A stretch of 64,000 nt of DNA from Candidatus Zixiibacteriota bacterium (GCA_040752595.1 JBFMGX010000032.1:1-64000); one strand, 5' to 3'. Shown: positions 8,957 to 20,916, counted from the first letter of the stretch. Made by a program: numbers and translations. The notes: generated from the letters alone by a model not told the origin.

Positions 8957-9030
8957 GTAGGGGCGCCCCTGTGTGGGCGCCCATGTTCGTGGGGAGTGTC
9001 ATGAGGGCGGACACACAGGTCCGCCCCTAC
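8957..9030. repeat. Two GTAGGGGC-family elements in the RAYT remnant
   Basis: Two inverted elements lie back to back. One begins GTAGGGGCGCCC and ends GGGCGCCC (8957-8983). The second runs GGGCGGACAC to TCCGCCCCTAC (9005-9030). The second falls inside the decayed RAYT at the position matching the palindrome inside the intact copy. Confidence 0.75.
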
Positions 9031-9287
9031 GATCGTCACAATCCCGTGGACGTGATTCGGCATCACCACGAATTCATCTGGCGCCATTTGGGGGAACTTC
9101 GCCGGCAATTCCGACCATCACCGTTCGACCATCCGCCCGGCATCATTCGAGCGCATCGCACCGTCAACGATCTCACCGAACAGACACCGCTTGTCTTGCG
9201 TACAGATCGTGACGAAATAGGCGCCGGCTTGGGAATAATCGTATTCAGGCAGGCGGAGAGAACGACGGTGGAGTTCTTCGTTCGCGG

Positions 9288-9291
<4 letters not shown>
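8970..9291 (-). pseudogene. Truncated, frameshifted RAYT remnant
   Basis: Read on the minus strand from GTG at 9291, this encodes LRLPEYDYSQAGAYFVTICT, nearly identical to the intact RAYT, and continues to MVER before a stop at 9118-9120. A different frame then continues with PDEFVVMPNHVHGIVTIVGA, which is the HUH motif region. The catalytic tyrosine half is missing. The GTG overlaps the gyrA stop codon in a GTGA arrangement (9288-9291). It is a dead copy of the same transposase family and not a product of the intact gene's duplication alone, because the two differ at many positions. Confidence 0.85.
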
Positions 9292-11774
<2,483 letters not shown>

Positions 11775-11848
11775 GTGGTCCTCCAAAACACCCGTTGGCA
11801 ATGGACCGAAGGCCCCCGGCGGAGGGACCCAAGTCCATTGGAATCTTT

Positions 11849-11877
11849 AATTTAGGTGAACCTGCGGAGCGGTGCAA
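11849..11877 (-). promoter_or_regulatory. Candidate gyrA promoter
   Basis: On the minus strand TTGCAC (11872-11877) and TAAATT (11849-11854) are 17 bp apart, 75 bp upstream of the gyrA ATG, in the 242-bp space divergent with tig. Confidence 0.45.
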
Positions 11878-12016
11878 TGGGGAACTTGTCCGCGTGCAGC
11901 TCCCGAGTTCAGGCGTGCTCGGCATGCGCGAAAAGGCTGGGACTGCCCCAGGATGGTTCGTATCATGCTTGCTTCCGTCCGGCGCCGTTTCGCCTCGCGG
12001 AGACAGGGGATTGATC

Positions 12017-13282
12017 ATGCAACTGCAGGCCACGATCAGCAACGAAGAGGGCTGGAAACGAACGATCACGATCGTCGTCCCGGCGAATGAAGTCGAGACG
12101 GTCTATGTCGCCACGACCGCGAAGTACCGCCAGAAGGCGAAGATCCCCGGCTTCCGTCCCGGCAAGGCGCCGGAGAAGATGGTCACCCAGCGGTATGCCG
12201 ACGAGATCCGTCAGGAAGTCCTCGAGACAGTCGTCCCGGAGGCCTTCGACGGAGCGCTCAAGCAGTTGGCGCTCGACCCGATCGGCTCCCCGACGTTGTC
12301 GGCGGTCAATCTCGAACGCGGCAGCGACCTGACGTTCGAGGCCGAAATCGAGATACGACCACAGGTTGAGATCGTCGGCTACAAGGGCCTGAAGCTCACC
12401 AAACAGATCTATGAGGTCACCGACCAAGATGTCGATTCGGCCTTGGAATCGGTTCGCGACGGGGCCGCGACAACGACCGAAGTGCAACGGCCGGCACGTG
12501 AAGGGGATGTCGTCACCTGCGACCTGCAGAAGATCTATGATCGGCTCAACCGGGTGAAACGGACTCAGTTCAACGACGTCAAGATCGAATTACGCAACGA
12601 CCGCACCCGGCCGCAGTTGTACGCGGGGCTCAATGGCATGGCAGTCGGCGAAGGCAAGGAGATCGAAGTCACGTATCCGGCCGATGAGCCCGATCTCGAC
12701 TTGGCGGGGAACACCTTGCTCTACCGGGTCTGGCTGAAATCGGTGGCGCAGAAGAATCTGCCGGTGCTCGATGATGAGTTCGCCCGTTCGCTGCCTGGCG
12801 ACAAGGTCGAGACGCTGGCCCAACTGCGGGATGTCATTCGCAAGGATCTGGAACGCCGCATGGAAGGCGCGGCGATGAAGGACCTGCGCGCCCAGGCACG
12901 GCGCGGCGTGGTCGAGGCCAATGCGTTCCCGATCCCCGGCAACTTCCTGCAGGAATACCTCGACGACGTGGCCAACCGTTTGAAGGCGCAGGATCCGTCC
13001 ATCACGCCCGAGACCGTCCGCACCCGGTTCGAGCCGCTGGCGGTGGAGCAGTTCCGTTGGGATTATGCCGTCTCCGACATCGCCAAGCGCGAAAACATCA
13101 ATGTTACCAAGGCCGAGGTCAACGCGATTGTCGAGGCCTGGCCGCCGCAGGCCCAGGACCGACCTGACTCGGCGAAGGTGCACTGGTCGCTTCTGGAGAT
13201 GAAGATCTACGACTTCCTGTTGACCAACGCCGAGATCAGCGAGAGCCGTTTCAATCCGGCGGCGCAGATCATCCGGCCGTAG
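12017..13282 (+). CDS. tig: Trigger factor, ribosome-associated chaperone
   Basis: The 421-residue protein has the ribosome-binding domain with the signature GFRPGKAPEKMV (residues about 45-57). A PPIase-like domain follows at about 155-240 and a helical C-terminal chaperone domain after that. It binds L23 at the tunnel exit and shields nascent chains. The PPIase region keeps the FKBP-like outline (GDVVTCDLQ, AGLNGMAVGE) but is divergent, so isomerase activity is uncertain. The start is set by GGAGACAGGGGA just before ATG 12017. It is followed by clpP and clpX, the classic tig-clpP-clpX order, although repeats and a terminator now split the group. Confidence 0.93.
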   Translation: MQLQATISNEEGWKRTITIVVPANEVETVYVATTAKYRQKAKIPGFRPGKAPEKMVTQRYADEIRQEVLETVVPEAFDGALKQLALDPIGSPTLSAVNLERGSDLTFEAEIEIRPQVEIVGYKGLKLTKQIYEVTDQDVDSALESVRDGAATTTEVQRPAREGDVVTCDLQKIYDRLNRVKRTQFNDVKIELRNDRTRPQLYAGLNGMAVGEGKEIEVTYPADEPDLDLAGNTLLYRVWLKSVAQKNLPVLDDEFARSLPGDKVETLAQLRDVIRKDLERRMEGAAMKDLRAQARRGVVEANAFPIPGNFLQEYLDDVANRLKAQDPSITPETVRTRFEPLAVEQFRWDYAVSDIAKRENINVTKAEVNAIVEAWPPQAQDRPDSAKVHWSLLEMKIYDFLLTNAEISESRFNPAAQIIRP

Positions 13283-13346
13283 AGGGGTGTTTTAGGTCCC
13301 TCCCAAGTGACTGGGTATACATGGCCGCGATCAGATACCCGCACAT

Positions 13347-13433
13347 GTCATCCCGAAGCGAGGGATCTGCTGTTTCATGAATTCCCTCACCCGATCCGCC
13401 TACGGCGGATCGACCTCTCCCAATGGGAGAGGT
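13347..13433. repeat. Mosaic of two intergenic repeat families
   Basis: The tig-clpP spacer holds a half element of the GTCAT...GATCTGCTG family (13347-13376), followed by an element of the CCCTCACCCGATCCGCC family (13384-13433) that contains the palindrome GATCCGCC/GGCGGATC. Further copies of both are found elsewhere in the window. Confidence 0.8.
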
Positions 13434-13563
13434 TATCCCGTACCATTGGTGATTCAAACGAACGTCTGCCTGTGCCGATGATATCAAGACAGGGGGAGGC
13501 AGACGTTTCCGCGACCCATCCGGCCTGGATGCCGGATACCAATCCGCAAGGAGACTCAACACC

Positions 13564-14166
13564 ATGACCTTGATTCCCATCGTGGTCGAACAGACCGGGC
13601 GCGGCGAACGCGCCTATGACATCTACTCGCGGCTGCTCAAGGACCGCATCGTCTTCATCGGCACGCCGATCGACGATCAGATCGCCAACCTCGTGATCGC
13701 CCAGATGCTGTTCCTCGAAGCCGAGGACCCGGAAAAGGACATCTTCCTGTATGTGAACTCCCCCGGCGGGATCGTCTCTTCCGGGTTGGCGATTTATGAC
13801 ACGATGCAGTTCATCAAGCCGGATGTCGCCACGACCTGTGTCGGCATGGCGGCCTCGATGGGCGCGGTCCTATTGGCGGCCGGGGCGCCGGGTAAACGCG
13901 CGGCACTTCCGAATGCGCGCGTGATGATCCACCAGCCATGGGGCGGCGTGCAGGGCCAGGTCTCCGACATCGAAATCCACGCCAAGGAGCTGTTGAAGCT
14001 CAAGGAGCGGCTCAACCAGATTCTGGTCAAGCACACCGGTCAGCCGCTGGAAAAGATCGAGCACGACACCGACCGCAATTTCTTCATGTCGGCCGAAGAG
14101 GCGAAGACCTACGGTATCATCGACGACGTCTATGTGAAGAAGGCATCGAAGCCGAAGTCGTCGTAG
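13564..14166 (+). CDS. clpP: ATP-dependent Clp protease proteolytic subunit
   Basis: The 200-residue protein has the ClpP catalytic residues: Ser in [14 protein letters not shown], His in MIHQPWGG and an Asp downstream in the [12 protein letters not shown] region. The N-terminal segment [18 protein letters not shown] is canonical. Fourteen subunits form the barrel that degrades substrates unfolded by ClpX. AAGGAG lies ten bases upstream of ATG 13564. A terminator follows at 14195, so clpX is probably transcribed separately at least in part. Confidence 0.96.
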   Translation: MTLIPIVVEQTGRGERAYDIYSRLLKDRIVFIGTPIDDQIANLVIAQMLFLEAEDPEKDIFLYVNSPGGIVSSGLAIYDTMQFIKPDVATTCVGMAASMGAVLLAAGAPGKRAALPNARVMIHQPWGGVQGQVSDIEIHAKELLKLKERLNQILVKHTGQPLEKIEHDTDRNFFMSAEEAKTYGIIDDVYVKKASKPKSS

Positions 14167-14194
14167 CGTCCCGGCACCATCCGGCGCACACAGG

Positions 14195-14222
14195 CCCCTT
14201 GGATCGCGACCCGAGGGGTTTC
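14195..14222 (+). terminator. Candidate intrinsic terminator after clpP
   Basis: CCCCTTGG (14195-14202) pairs with CCGAGGGG (14211-14218) around an 8-base loop, with one G-T pair, followed by TTTCTG. It lies 28 bp after the clpP stop. Confidence 0.55.
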
Positions 14223-14367
14223 TGCGTGACACCGGGCGCGATTTCCCATTGTCGGTTGTCGCGTGGATCATGGTATATTGGGCAACGGCGCATTCTCCCC
14301 TTCCATGGTCGCTGGCCGACGCGACCGTGATGGGTGGTGTCGTGCGTCCAGATGGAGGGTGACAACA

Positions 14368-15690
14368 ATGCCCCCGAGAAAACCGCGATCACGTGGCTCC
14401 AAGCCCCCCGCCGGAAGCGGCCCACAAGATCCATCATCGCCGGACAGAAAGGCAGACTGGCGCGATCGCTGCTCGTTCTGTGGGCGGGAACCGGCGCGCG
14501 CCCGGAAGTTGTTCTCCGGCTTTCAGGCACTGATCTGCGAAGAGTGCGTGCGCACATGCTACCACCTGCTGACCGAGGGTCAGGCAGAGGATGCCGGTGA
14601 TGCGCCTTTGCGCGAGGAGCTGCCGCGTCCGGTCGAGATCAAGGAATTCCTCGACCAGTACATCATCGGCCAGGAACGCGCCAAGAAGATCGTCTCCGTG
14701 GCGGTCTACAATCATTACAAGCGCGTCTTCTATCCCGAGTGGCAGGAATCGGTTGAGCTGGAGAAGTCCAACATCCTCCTGCTCGGTCCGACCGGGACCG
14801 GCAAGACGCTGCTGGCGCGCACGCTGGCGCGACGGCTGGAGGTGCCGTTCTGCATCGCCGATGCCACCGTCCTCACCGAGGCGGGGTATGTCGGTGAGGA
14901 CGTCGAGAATATCCTGGTCCGGCTGCTGCAGGCCGCCGACTACAATCCGCGCCGCGCCGAACGGGGGATCGTTTACATCGACGAAATCGACAAGATCGCC
15001 CGCAAGGATGCCAATCCCTCGATCACGCGCGATGTCTCCGGCGAAGGGGTGCAGCAGGGGCTGCTGAAGATCCTCGAAGGCACGGTCGCCAATGTCCCGC
15101 CCAAGGGTGGACGCAAGCACCCGGAGCAGGCGTTCGTCAAGGTCGACACGCAGAACATTCTGTTCATCTGCGGCGGCGCCTTCCACGGTCTCGAAGAGAT
15201 CATCAACAGGCGCATCGGCAAGAAGAATGTCGGGTTCCACACCGACCCGGCCTCGCTGGCGGCGTTAACGACTTCCGACGTGCTGGCACGGGTCGAGGCG
15301 GAAGATCTGCTGCAGTATGGTCTGATTCCGGAGTTGATCGGGCGGCTGCCGGTGGCGGCGGCCTTTGAGGAGTTGGACCGCGAGGCGCTGTTGCGCATCC
15401 TCACGGCGCCGAAGAATGCGCTGGTCCGACAGTATCAGGCGCTCTTCGAGATGGAAGGCATCGAGCTGGCCATCGAGCCGGGGGCATTGGACGAAGTGGT
15501 AACGCGCGCGCTCAAACGCAAGACCGGCGCCCGCGGGCTACGCTCGTTTCTCGAGGGTGCCTTGCTTGACATCATGTATGAGCTCCCCTCGATTCCCAAT
15601 CTGAAACGTGTCGTGGTGACCGCCGAGGCGATCCGGGGTACCGCCAAGCCGGTCTTGGAGTTTACCGCCGGGAAACGGAAGTCGGCGTAG
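14368..15690 (+). CDS. clpX: ClpX ATPase, unfoldase of ClpXP
   Basis: The 440-residue protein has the N-terminal zinc finger (RCSFCG and ICEECVRTC, about residues 32-65), Walker [16 protein letters not shown], Walker [12 protein letters not shown], and the sensor stretch [12 protein letters not shown]. The ClpP-docking IGF loop appears as VGF in KKNVGFHTD, a conservative change. It unfolds tagged proteins and feeds them to ClpP encoded just upstream. GGAGG upstream supports ATG 14368. A weak promoter may lie in the clpP-clpX gap (TTGTCG 14249, TATATT 14274, 19-bp spacing). Confidence 0.96.
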   Translation: MPPRKPRSRGSKPPAGSGPQDPSSPDRKADWRDRCSFCGREPARARKLFSGFQALICEECVRTCYHLLTEGQAEDAGDAPLREELPRPVEIKEFLDQYIIGQERAKKIVSVAVYNHYKRVFYPEWQESVELEKSNILLLGPTGTGKTLLARTLARRLEVPFCIADATVLTEAGYVGEDVENILVRLLQAADYNPRRAERGIVYIDEIDKIARKDANPSITRDVSGEGVQQGLLKILEGTVANVPPKGGRKHPEQAFVKVDTQNILFICGGAFHGLEEIINRRIGKKNVGFHTDPASLAALTTSDVLARVEAEDLLQYGLIPELIGRLPVAAAFEELDREALLRILTAPKNALVRQYQALFEMEGIELAIEPGALDEVVTRALKRKTGARGLRSFLEGALLDIMYELPSIPNLKRVVVTAEAIRGTAKPVLEFTAGKRKSA

Positions 15691-15735
15691 CAGGTTGCGG
15701 AAGAAATACGAGAACCGCGTATCGTGGCCACCAAT

Positions 15736-15847
15736 GTCATCCTGAGCGAAGCGAAGGATCTGCTGTTTCTTCCCCTGAAGGTAACAGCGGATTCTCGCCC
15801 GCCTTTGGCGGACAAGCCCGCCAAGGAACGGCGGGGCTCAGAATGAC
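15736..15847. repeat. Long inverted repeat element, GTCAT family
   Basis: The element begins GTCATCCTGAGCGAAG and ends with the inverse CTCAGAATGAC. Internal arms GATCTGCTGTTTC and AACAGCGGATTC are also inverted. It fills the clpX-engB spacer. Related copies occur at 13347, 18056, 18282, 46133 and 46224. Confidence 0.85.
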
Positions 15848-15907
15848 ATGGGACGCCCGTCTTCATCAACCTGTTAGGTACGGACGGGACCTCGTGCGCG
15901 TCTGACC

Positions 15908-16504
15908 ATGGAAGCCCGCTATCTGACGAGCGTCTACAACGCCGCCGATCTGCCCCGCGACCGCAAAGTCGAGATCGCGGTCGCCGGGAAGTCGAACGTG
16001 GGGAAATCATCGCTGCTGAATCGGCTGGTCAAACGGCGCGGCCTGGCCAAAACATCGCAGACACCGGGGAAGACCCGATGCCTGAACTACTTCGTCGTCG
16101 AGCCGGACAAGAGCGCGTCGTTCTATCTCGTGGACCTGCCGGGATACGGCTATGCAAAAGTGTCGCAGACGATGCGCAAGGACTGGGCGGGATTGATCGA
16201 AGCGTATCTGAATGAACCCGACCGTCCGGCGGGGCTGATCGCTCTTTTCGATGCGCGGCGCGAACCGACGTCGGTCGACGAGGACTGGCTGGCGTGGCTG
16301 GGTCTCTGGGGGCGGCCATTCCTGGTTGTGCTGACCAAGTCGGACAAGGTATCGGGTAACGCCCGTGCCCAGGCGATCCGGCGTTGGACGCTCGCCGGAC
16401 CGGCGGGGGCGATCGCGCCGGTGACCGCCTCGGCCTTGACCGGCGAGGGGACCGACAAGATCTGGCAATGGATGGACGGCGTGCGCCGGAGACGACCTGG
16501 GTAG
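15908..16504 (+). CDS. engB: Ribosome biogenesis GTPase EngB/YsxC
   Basis: The 198-residue protein has G1 GKSNVGKSSLLN, the G2 region TPGKTRCLNYF, G3 DLPGYG and G4 LTKSDK, in the order of the EngB family, and is the usual length. It helps assemble the large ribosomal subunit. The start ATG 15908 leads directly into the canonical SVYNAADLPRDRKVEIAVAG. The TAG stop (16502-16504) is supplied by the first bases of the repeat element that follows. Confidence 0.93.
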   Translation: MEARYLTSVYNAADLPRDRKVEIAVAGKSNVGKSSLLNRLVKRRGLAKTSQTPGKTRCLNYFVVEPDKSASFYLVDLPGYGYAKVSQTMRKDWAGLIEAYLNEPDRPAGLIALFDARREPTSVDEDWLAWLGLWGRPFLVVLTKSDKVSGNARAQAIRRWTLAGPAGAIAPVTASALTGEGTDKIWQWMDGVRRRRPG

Positions 16505-16553
16505 GTCAGGAGCCCTGCCTGCGGTGAGCAAGGCCGAACCGTGCTCCTGACGC
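16501..16553. repeat. GTAGGTCAGGAGC repeat, copy 1
   Basis: A roughly 53-bp element starts GTAGGTCAGGAGCCCTGC and ends GTGCTCCTGACGC, with terminal inverted arms GTCAGGAGC and GCTCCTGAC. A second copy with only a few changes lies at 48506-48558. The engB stop codon is its second to fourth bases. Confidence 0.85.
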
Positions 16554-16632
16554 AGGTGAATCATGGAAGCAGCCGATGGAGCGCATCGCATGACATCACG
16601 CAGATCGAGAACACCGGTCATTGTATCGGTGA

Positions 16633-16654
16633 ACAAGGGGCTTAAGCCCCTTGT
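16633..16654. repeat. ACAAGGGGCT palindrome, copy 1
   Basis: A perfect 22-bp palindrome (arms ACAAGGGGCTT and AAGCCCCTTGT) lies upstream of purA. Related copies are at 25394-25415, 37389-37407 and 38021-38042. Confidence 0.85.
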
Positions 16655-16711
16655 CTGCCCGTTCGTGCCGAGACCGAGTTGGGTTGTGGGACCGACCCAA
16701 GGAGCGCAGTG

Positions 16712-17992
16712 ATGCCGAATCGCGTGGTGCTGGGTGCCCAGTGGGGCGATGAAGGCAAAGGGAAGATCGTCGACATATTGGCGGCGCAGGCCGACTGGGT
16801 CGTGCGCTACTCGGGCGGCGCCAATGCGGGGCACACGGTCAAGATCGACGATCATCGCTTTGCGTTGCATCTGGTCCCCACTGGGATGTTGATACCGTCG
16901 GTTCATTGCCTGATCGGCAACGGCGTCGTGATCGATCTGCCCTGCCTGTTCGCGGAACTGGATCAACTGGCCGGCGAAGGAATCAAGATCGCAGGGCGTC
17001 TGCAAGTGGCGGCCAATGCGCATCTGGTGCTTCCCCATCACAAGTTGCTGGAAGCCCAGGCCGAGGAACTGTGCGACGATGCCGCCCGGATCGGCACCAC
17101 GATGCGCGGGATCGGCCCGGCCTATGCCGATAAGATCGCGCGACGCGGCATCCGCGCCGCCGACCTGGCCGACACCGACCGTCTACGCCAGCGTCTCGAT
17201 GCGGCCATTGGATACTGGGATCGGGTCAGCCATGGCTGGCTGTCGCAGAAGGGATGTAACGTCGAAAGTGTTCTGGCCGAGCTGCGTCCGCATCAGGCGC
17301 GTCTGGTCCCGATGCTGACCGATGCCTCGCTGGCGGTGCAGAGCGCGATGCACGGTGGAAAGTCGATTCTGTTCGAAGGGGCGCAGGGGACACTGCTCGA
17401 CATCGACTTCGGCACCTATCCCTATGTCACCTCGTCGAACACGACCATCGGCGGCGCGTTCACCGGGCTGGGGATTCCGCCGCGCGCGATCGATCAGGTG
17501 ATCGGCGTCGTGAAGGCGTACACCACGCGGGTCGGCCGCGGGCCGTTTCCGACCGAGTTGACCGATTCGGTCGGCGCGTTGCTCCAGGAACGCGGGCTGG
17601 AGTATGGCACGACCACTGGGCGCAAACGTCGTTGTGGATGGCTCGATCTGGTCGCGCTCAAGTACGCGGTGCGGATCAGCGGCATCACCCACATCGCGCT
17701 CACCAAGCTCGATGTCCTCGACACGCTCGCCGAGATTTCGGTCTGTGTTGCATATGATGACAACGGCACGATCTCGCCGGAAGTGCCGATGGATCTGTCC
17801 CGCCTCGATCAAATCACACCGATCTACCAGCGCCTCCCCGGCTGGCAATCTCCGAGTGTCGGTCTGACCAACTGCGACCGTCTCCCTGACCACGCGAAGC
17901 AGTACCTGCATTTCATCTGCGACACGCTCGGCGTCGAACCGCTCATGGTTTCCACCGGCGCCGGCCGGGAGGAGACGATTGTGTGCGGGTGA
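16712..17992 (+). CDS. purA: Adenylosuccinate synthetase
   Basis: The 426-residue enzyme makes adenylosuccinate from IMP, aspartate and GTP in AMP synthesis. The N-terminal GTP-binding signature is VVLGAQWGDEGKGKIVD, followed by RYSGGANAGHTVKIDDHRF with the catalytic His. FEGAQGTLLDIDFGTYPYVT and the C-terminal GRKRRCGWLDLV are also canonical. AAGGAG lies eight bases before ATG 16712; an in-frame ATG 33 bp upstream lacks both conservation and a ribosome binding site. It is flanked by repeats on both sides. Confidence 0.97.
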   Translation: MPNRVVLGAQWGDEGKGKIVDILAAQADWVVRYSGGANAGHTVKIDDHRFALHLVPTGMLIPSVHCLIGNGVVIDLPCLFAELDQLAGEGIKIAGRLQVAANAHLVLPHHKLLEAQAEELCDDAARIGTTMRGIGPAYADKIARRGIRAADLADTDRLRQRLDAAIGYWDRVSHGWLSQKGCNVESVLAELRPHQARLVPMLTDASLAVQSAMHGGKSILFEGAQGTLLDIDFGTYPYVTSSNTTIGGAFTGLGIPPRAIDQVIGVVKAYTTRVGRGPFPTELTDSVGALLQERGLEYGTTTGRKRRCGWLDLVALKYAVRISGITHIALTKLDVLDTLAEISVCVAYDDNGTISPEVPMDLSRLDQITPIYQRLPGWQSPSVGLTNCDRLPDHAKQYLHFICDTLGVEPLMVSTGAGREETIVCG

Positions 17993-18055
17993 CGGCGATG
18001 TGCCGTCTTGCCTCCACGCATCGCTGGCGGGCTGACCCGCACGCAGCCCTCCCCG

Positions 18056-18166
18056 GTCATTCTCAGCGAAGCCTCGCTCGCAGAGCGGGGGTGAGGCGTA
18101 GAATCTGCTGTTTCTTATTCCCCTCCGAGAAAGAAAAAGCAGATTCCTCGCTGCGCTCGGAATGAC
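18056..18166. repeat. Long inverted repeat element, GTCAT family, first of two
   Basis: The element starts GTCATTCTCAGCGAAGC and ends GCTCGGAATGAC. Inside it, AATCTGCTGTTTCTT is answered by AAAAAGCAGATTCCTCG. It lies in the 449-bp purA-legB spacer (17993-18441), which holds no gene that I can support, only this element and its neighbour. Confidence 0.85.
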
Positions 18167-18281
18167 AAGAGGTTGTGTTCCGGTGGTTTTCGGGCCTTGG
18201 ATTCTTCGGGTCCCAATGTGCCGGTCAGCTCCCATGCCAACGGCCGCATCACGCTCGCCCTTTTCGCAAGCAACTCCCCCT

Positions 18282-18410
18282 GTCATTCTGAGCGAAGCCC
18301 CGCTCGCAGAGCGGGGGTGACGCGAAGAATCTGCTTTCCCTTCAAAGCAGCAACAGCAGATCCTTCGCTGCTTTCCGCGCTCAGAGAGCGCGGAATTCGC
18401 TCAGGATGAC
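18282..18410. repeat. Long inverted repeat element, GTCAT family, second of two
   Basis: It starts GTCATTCTGAGCGAAGC and ends CGCTCAGGATGAC, with internal arms AATCTGCTTTC and CAGCAGATCCTTCG and a nested hairpin GCGCTCAGAGAGCGC. It is in tandem with the copy at 18056 and shares the insert CTCGCAGAGCGGGGGTGA with it. Confidence 0.85.
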
Positions 18411-18441
18411 ATTGGGTTTTTGTGGACCTCGGTTGGGAGGA

Positions 18442-19452
18442 TCACACGACATACGATCCGGCGTCACGATGCACCGCGTCGGTTGCCGACGATTGGGTAC
18501 GCATGGAATCGACGACACAACGCAGGCCGTCGCGGAATGGCACCGACGGCGACCAGTGCAGAAGTCGCTGGGCCTCGGAGGGGTCACACAGGAGGCGTTC
18601 GACTTCGGAGGCGGAGGGGCGGACGCGCTGATCTTCGCTGACGATCTTCAACGACCGTCCGACCAGTTCGCCGGTCGTCTTCACTATATCGGCAATCGAC
18701 GTTTCGATTCCGGTGCCGATCTGCAATTCGATTCCCGGCGGCAGATCGGGCGCGGTGGCGGCGGCGAGGAAGCCGTTGACTGTGTCGCTCACATAGAGGA
18801 AGTCGCGGGTCGGATGGGTGGAGCCGAGCCTGACTTCGTCTCCCGCCAACGCCTGACAGACAATCGTGGGAATGACCGCGCGGGGCGATTGACGCGGCCC
18901 GAATGTGTTGAAGGGACGCAGAATCACGACCGGCAGATCAAAGGAACAGGCGTACGATTTGGCCAGCGCATCGGCGGCGATCTTCGAGGCCGAATAGGGC
19001 GATTGCGCCTGGCGGGGATGATCGAGCGTGATCGGGATCGTGCGCGCGGTGCCGTAGACTTCGGAGGTCGAGGTGTGAATCAGACGCCGCACACCCAGAT
19101 CGCGGCAGGCATTGAGAACATGCAGCGTCCCCAGAATGTTGGTCTGCACGTAGTCGGTCGGATTCTGGTACGAGAAGGGAATCGCAATCAGGGCGCCGAG
19201 GTGGAAGACGATTTCGCAGCCGTCGACCGCCCGACGCACCGCCTCCGGATCTTTGAGATCGCCTCGGGCGATTTCGATCTTCGCGGCCTGATCCGGGGAC
19301 AGTTCGGCCAGATGTCCGAGGCGATTCTGCGAATCATAGCGCAGAAAGGCGCGCACGTGTGCGCCCTCGGCAAGCAGCCGCTCGACCAAATGCGAGCCGA
19401 TGAATCCGCCCGCGCCGGTGACCAGTACACGAATGCCATCCAATTGCCGCAC
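18442..19452 (-). CDS. NAD-dependent nucleotide-sugar 4,6-dehydratase, LegB-like
   Basis: The 336-residue extended SDR has the Rossmann motif VTGAGGFIGSHL, the active-site pattern TSTSEVYG with YSASK (Tyr and Lys of YxxxK), and RPFNTFGPRQSPRAVIPTI. The stretch FHLGALIAIPFSYQNPTDYV, with ARGDLKDPEAV, closely resembles the LegB-type UDP-GlcNAc 4,6-dehydratases used for legionaminic-type sugars. No other legionaminic genes are nearby, so the final sugar is unknown. It starts with GTG at 19452, four bases after AAGGAG. A PAP2 phosphatase gene lies 48 bp upstream on the same strand. Confidence 0.85.
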   Translation of the reverse strand: MRQLDGIRVLVTGAGGFIGSHLVERLLAEGAHVRAFLRYDSQNRLGHLAELSPDQAAKIEIARGDLKDPEAVRRAVDGCEIVFHLGALIAIPFSYQNPTDYVQTNILGTLHVLNACRDLGVRRLIHTSTSEVYGTARTIPITLDHPRQAQSPYSASKIAADALAKSYACSFDLPVVILRPFNTFGPRQSPRAVIPTIVCQALAGDEVRLGSTHPTRDFLYVSDTVNGFLAAATAPDLPPGIELQIGTGIETSIADIVKTTGELVGRSLKIVSEDQRVRPSASEVERLLCDPSEAQRLLHWSPSVPFRDGLRCVVDSMRTQSSATDAVHRDAGSYVV

Positions 19453-19500
19453 ACTACTCCTTTCGGCAGTTGACCGGCGTCGCTCGACTGCGGATCGTGC

Positions 19501-20097
19501 TCAAGGTGAAGCGCCACCAGCAACCGGGTCGGTGCGGAATAGCCGCCAGCGATTGAGCTGCCGCGCCAGATGAGCCCGGTAGAGCCACGCGGCTCCCAAC
19601 GCCAATCCGCCCCCGAGAACCCAGCCACCGAGCATGTCGAGCGGATAGTGGATGCCGAGATAGACCCGCGAATACGATATCAACACCGACAACGCCACCA
19701 GCGGCCAGAGCCAACGGCGATATAAAAGGCCGAAGAAGATGGCGGCCGCCATCGTGCTGGTGGCATGGCCGGACGGGAACGCGAGCGTTTTACCGCAGCG
19801 GTAGAGCACGCGTGCCCCCGCCACGACATGGCAGGGACGCACGCGACCGACCAACGGCTTGATCAGGTGTGAGGCGAGCTGGTCGGTCGTGATGATGAGC
19901 AGAATGGCGATCAGCACAGCGCTGCGCCCTTTGCCGCCGCCGAAGATCGCCAGCGCCAGCAGACCGACCACGATGACGGGCAGATAATAGCGCAGCTCGG
20001 TCGCAATCGGCATCAGCCAATCCAGAACCGGATTGGCGGCGCCGGCGTTGAGCTTCAGGAATAGCCAGGTGTCAATGTCGGTGAGGGTGTGGATCAT
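19501..20097 (-). CDS. PAP2-family membrane phosphatase
   Basis: The 198-residue protein has five or six hydrophobic segments and the three phosphatase motifs: KPLVGRVRPC, PSGHA and SRVYLGIHYPLDMLGG. Members dephosphorylate lipid phosphates such as undecaprenyl pyrophosphate or phosphatidylglycerophosphate on the outer face of the inner membrane. Its position before a nucleotide-sugar dehydratase gene suggests a link to glycan-carrier recycling, which is inference. The size is normal for the family. Confidence 0.9.
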   Translation of the reverse strand: MIHTLTDIDTWLFLKLNAGAANPVLDWLMPIATELRYYLPVIVVGLLALAIFGGGKGRSAVLIAILLIITTDQLASHLIKPLVGRVRPCHVVAGARVLYRCGKTLAFPSGHATSTMAAAIFFGLLYRRWLWPLVALSVLISYSRVYLGIHYPLDMLGGWVLGGGLALGAAWLYRAHLARQLNRWRLFRTDPVAGGASP

Positions 20098-20117
20098 GGT
20101 GTGACCGGATGCGCGAT

Positions 20118-20177
20118 GTGGCCCTGACGTTCGTCAGGGGTGACGTTCAAGTACACCCTGACCAAGGTCAGGGCCAC
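20118..20177. repeat. GTGGCCCTGAC inverted repeat
   Basis: Two hairpins, CCCTGACG/CGTCAGGG (20122-20139) and CCCTGACC/GGTCAGGG (20156-20173), are bounded by GTGGCCCTGAC and GTCAGGGCCAC. They lie between the PAP2 and yigZ-like genes. Confidence 0.8.
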
Positions 20178-20201
20178 AAGAATCTGGCGAATCATTTCAC
20201 C

Positions 20202-20846
20202 TCAGAGAATTTCCCGTTCGCCCAAGCTCAACTCGACGCCGCTCGGTGCCAGTTCGGCCAAGCGTTGGCAGAGGGTCGTGACTTTCGACAACGGCACCTT
20301 TGCGGTCCCGTGTGCACGGGAATCATACGCGCCGGGGACCAGATGCACACCGAATTGTCCCAATGTGTGGAAGACAACCCCTGTGCGGTCAAAGTCGAAG
20401 TCGATCGTCACATTCTGCACGACCGTGCGCGTGGTGATCGTGGCCGCATCGATGGCGCCACGGGCGGCGGCGGCATAGGCGCGCACCAATCCCCCGGTGC
20501 CGAGTTTCGTCCCGCCGAAATAGCGGGTCACCACACAGACGACATTCTCCAATTCCGCCCGGCGGAGTTCATCGGCAATCGGTCTCCCGGCTGTCCCCGA
20601 TGGCTCTCCGGCATCGGATGAGCGTTCGATCAACGGCTCCGGTCGACCCAACCGGTAGGCCCAGCAGTGATGAGTGGCATCGGGGTAACGACGCTGCCGC
20701 AGCGTCAGGATGGAATCGGCATCGGCGGTTGTCGCCACCGGCGCCAGATGGGCGATGAACTTCGATCCTTGCACCAGGAGAGAGGCGTCGGCTGCTGCGT
20801 CCACCGTCCGAAGGGCATCGCTGTCAACCGTGCCAGGGCGCGACAT
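20202..20846 (-). CDS. YigZ/IMPACT-family protein
   Basis: The 214-residue protein has the UPF0029 core: QGSKFIAHLAPV, YPDATHHCWAYRLG, SSDAGEPSGTAGRPI and VVTRYFGGTKLGTGGLVRAY. The C-terminal half is the extra ferredoxin-like domain found in YigZ. Bacterial YigZ has been linked to translation or nucleic-acid binding but its biochemical role is unclear. The full family length is kept. Confidence 0.92.
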   Translation of the reverse strand: MSRPGTVDSDALRTVDAAADASLLVQGSKFIAHLAPVATTADADSILTLRQRRYPDATHHCWAYRLGRPEPLIERSSDAGEPSGTAGRPIADELRRAELENVVCVVTRYFGGTKLGTGGLVRAYAAAARGAIDAATITTRTVVQNVTIDFDFDRTGVVFHTLGQFGVHLVPGAYDSRAHGTAKVPLSKVTTLCQRLAELAPSGVELSLGEREIL

Positions 20847-20916
20847 GCCGCATGATAGCGAATGGACACGCCGCCGTCATCTGGCCGTTGATCTCTGCAG
20901 GAGGTATCGGGTGATT

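Noticed and set aside
17993-18441. Possible CRISPR-like array in the purA-legB spacer
   Set aside because: Only two copies of a long inverted repeat occur, with no regular spacers, and the same element is scattered elsewhere.
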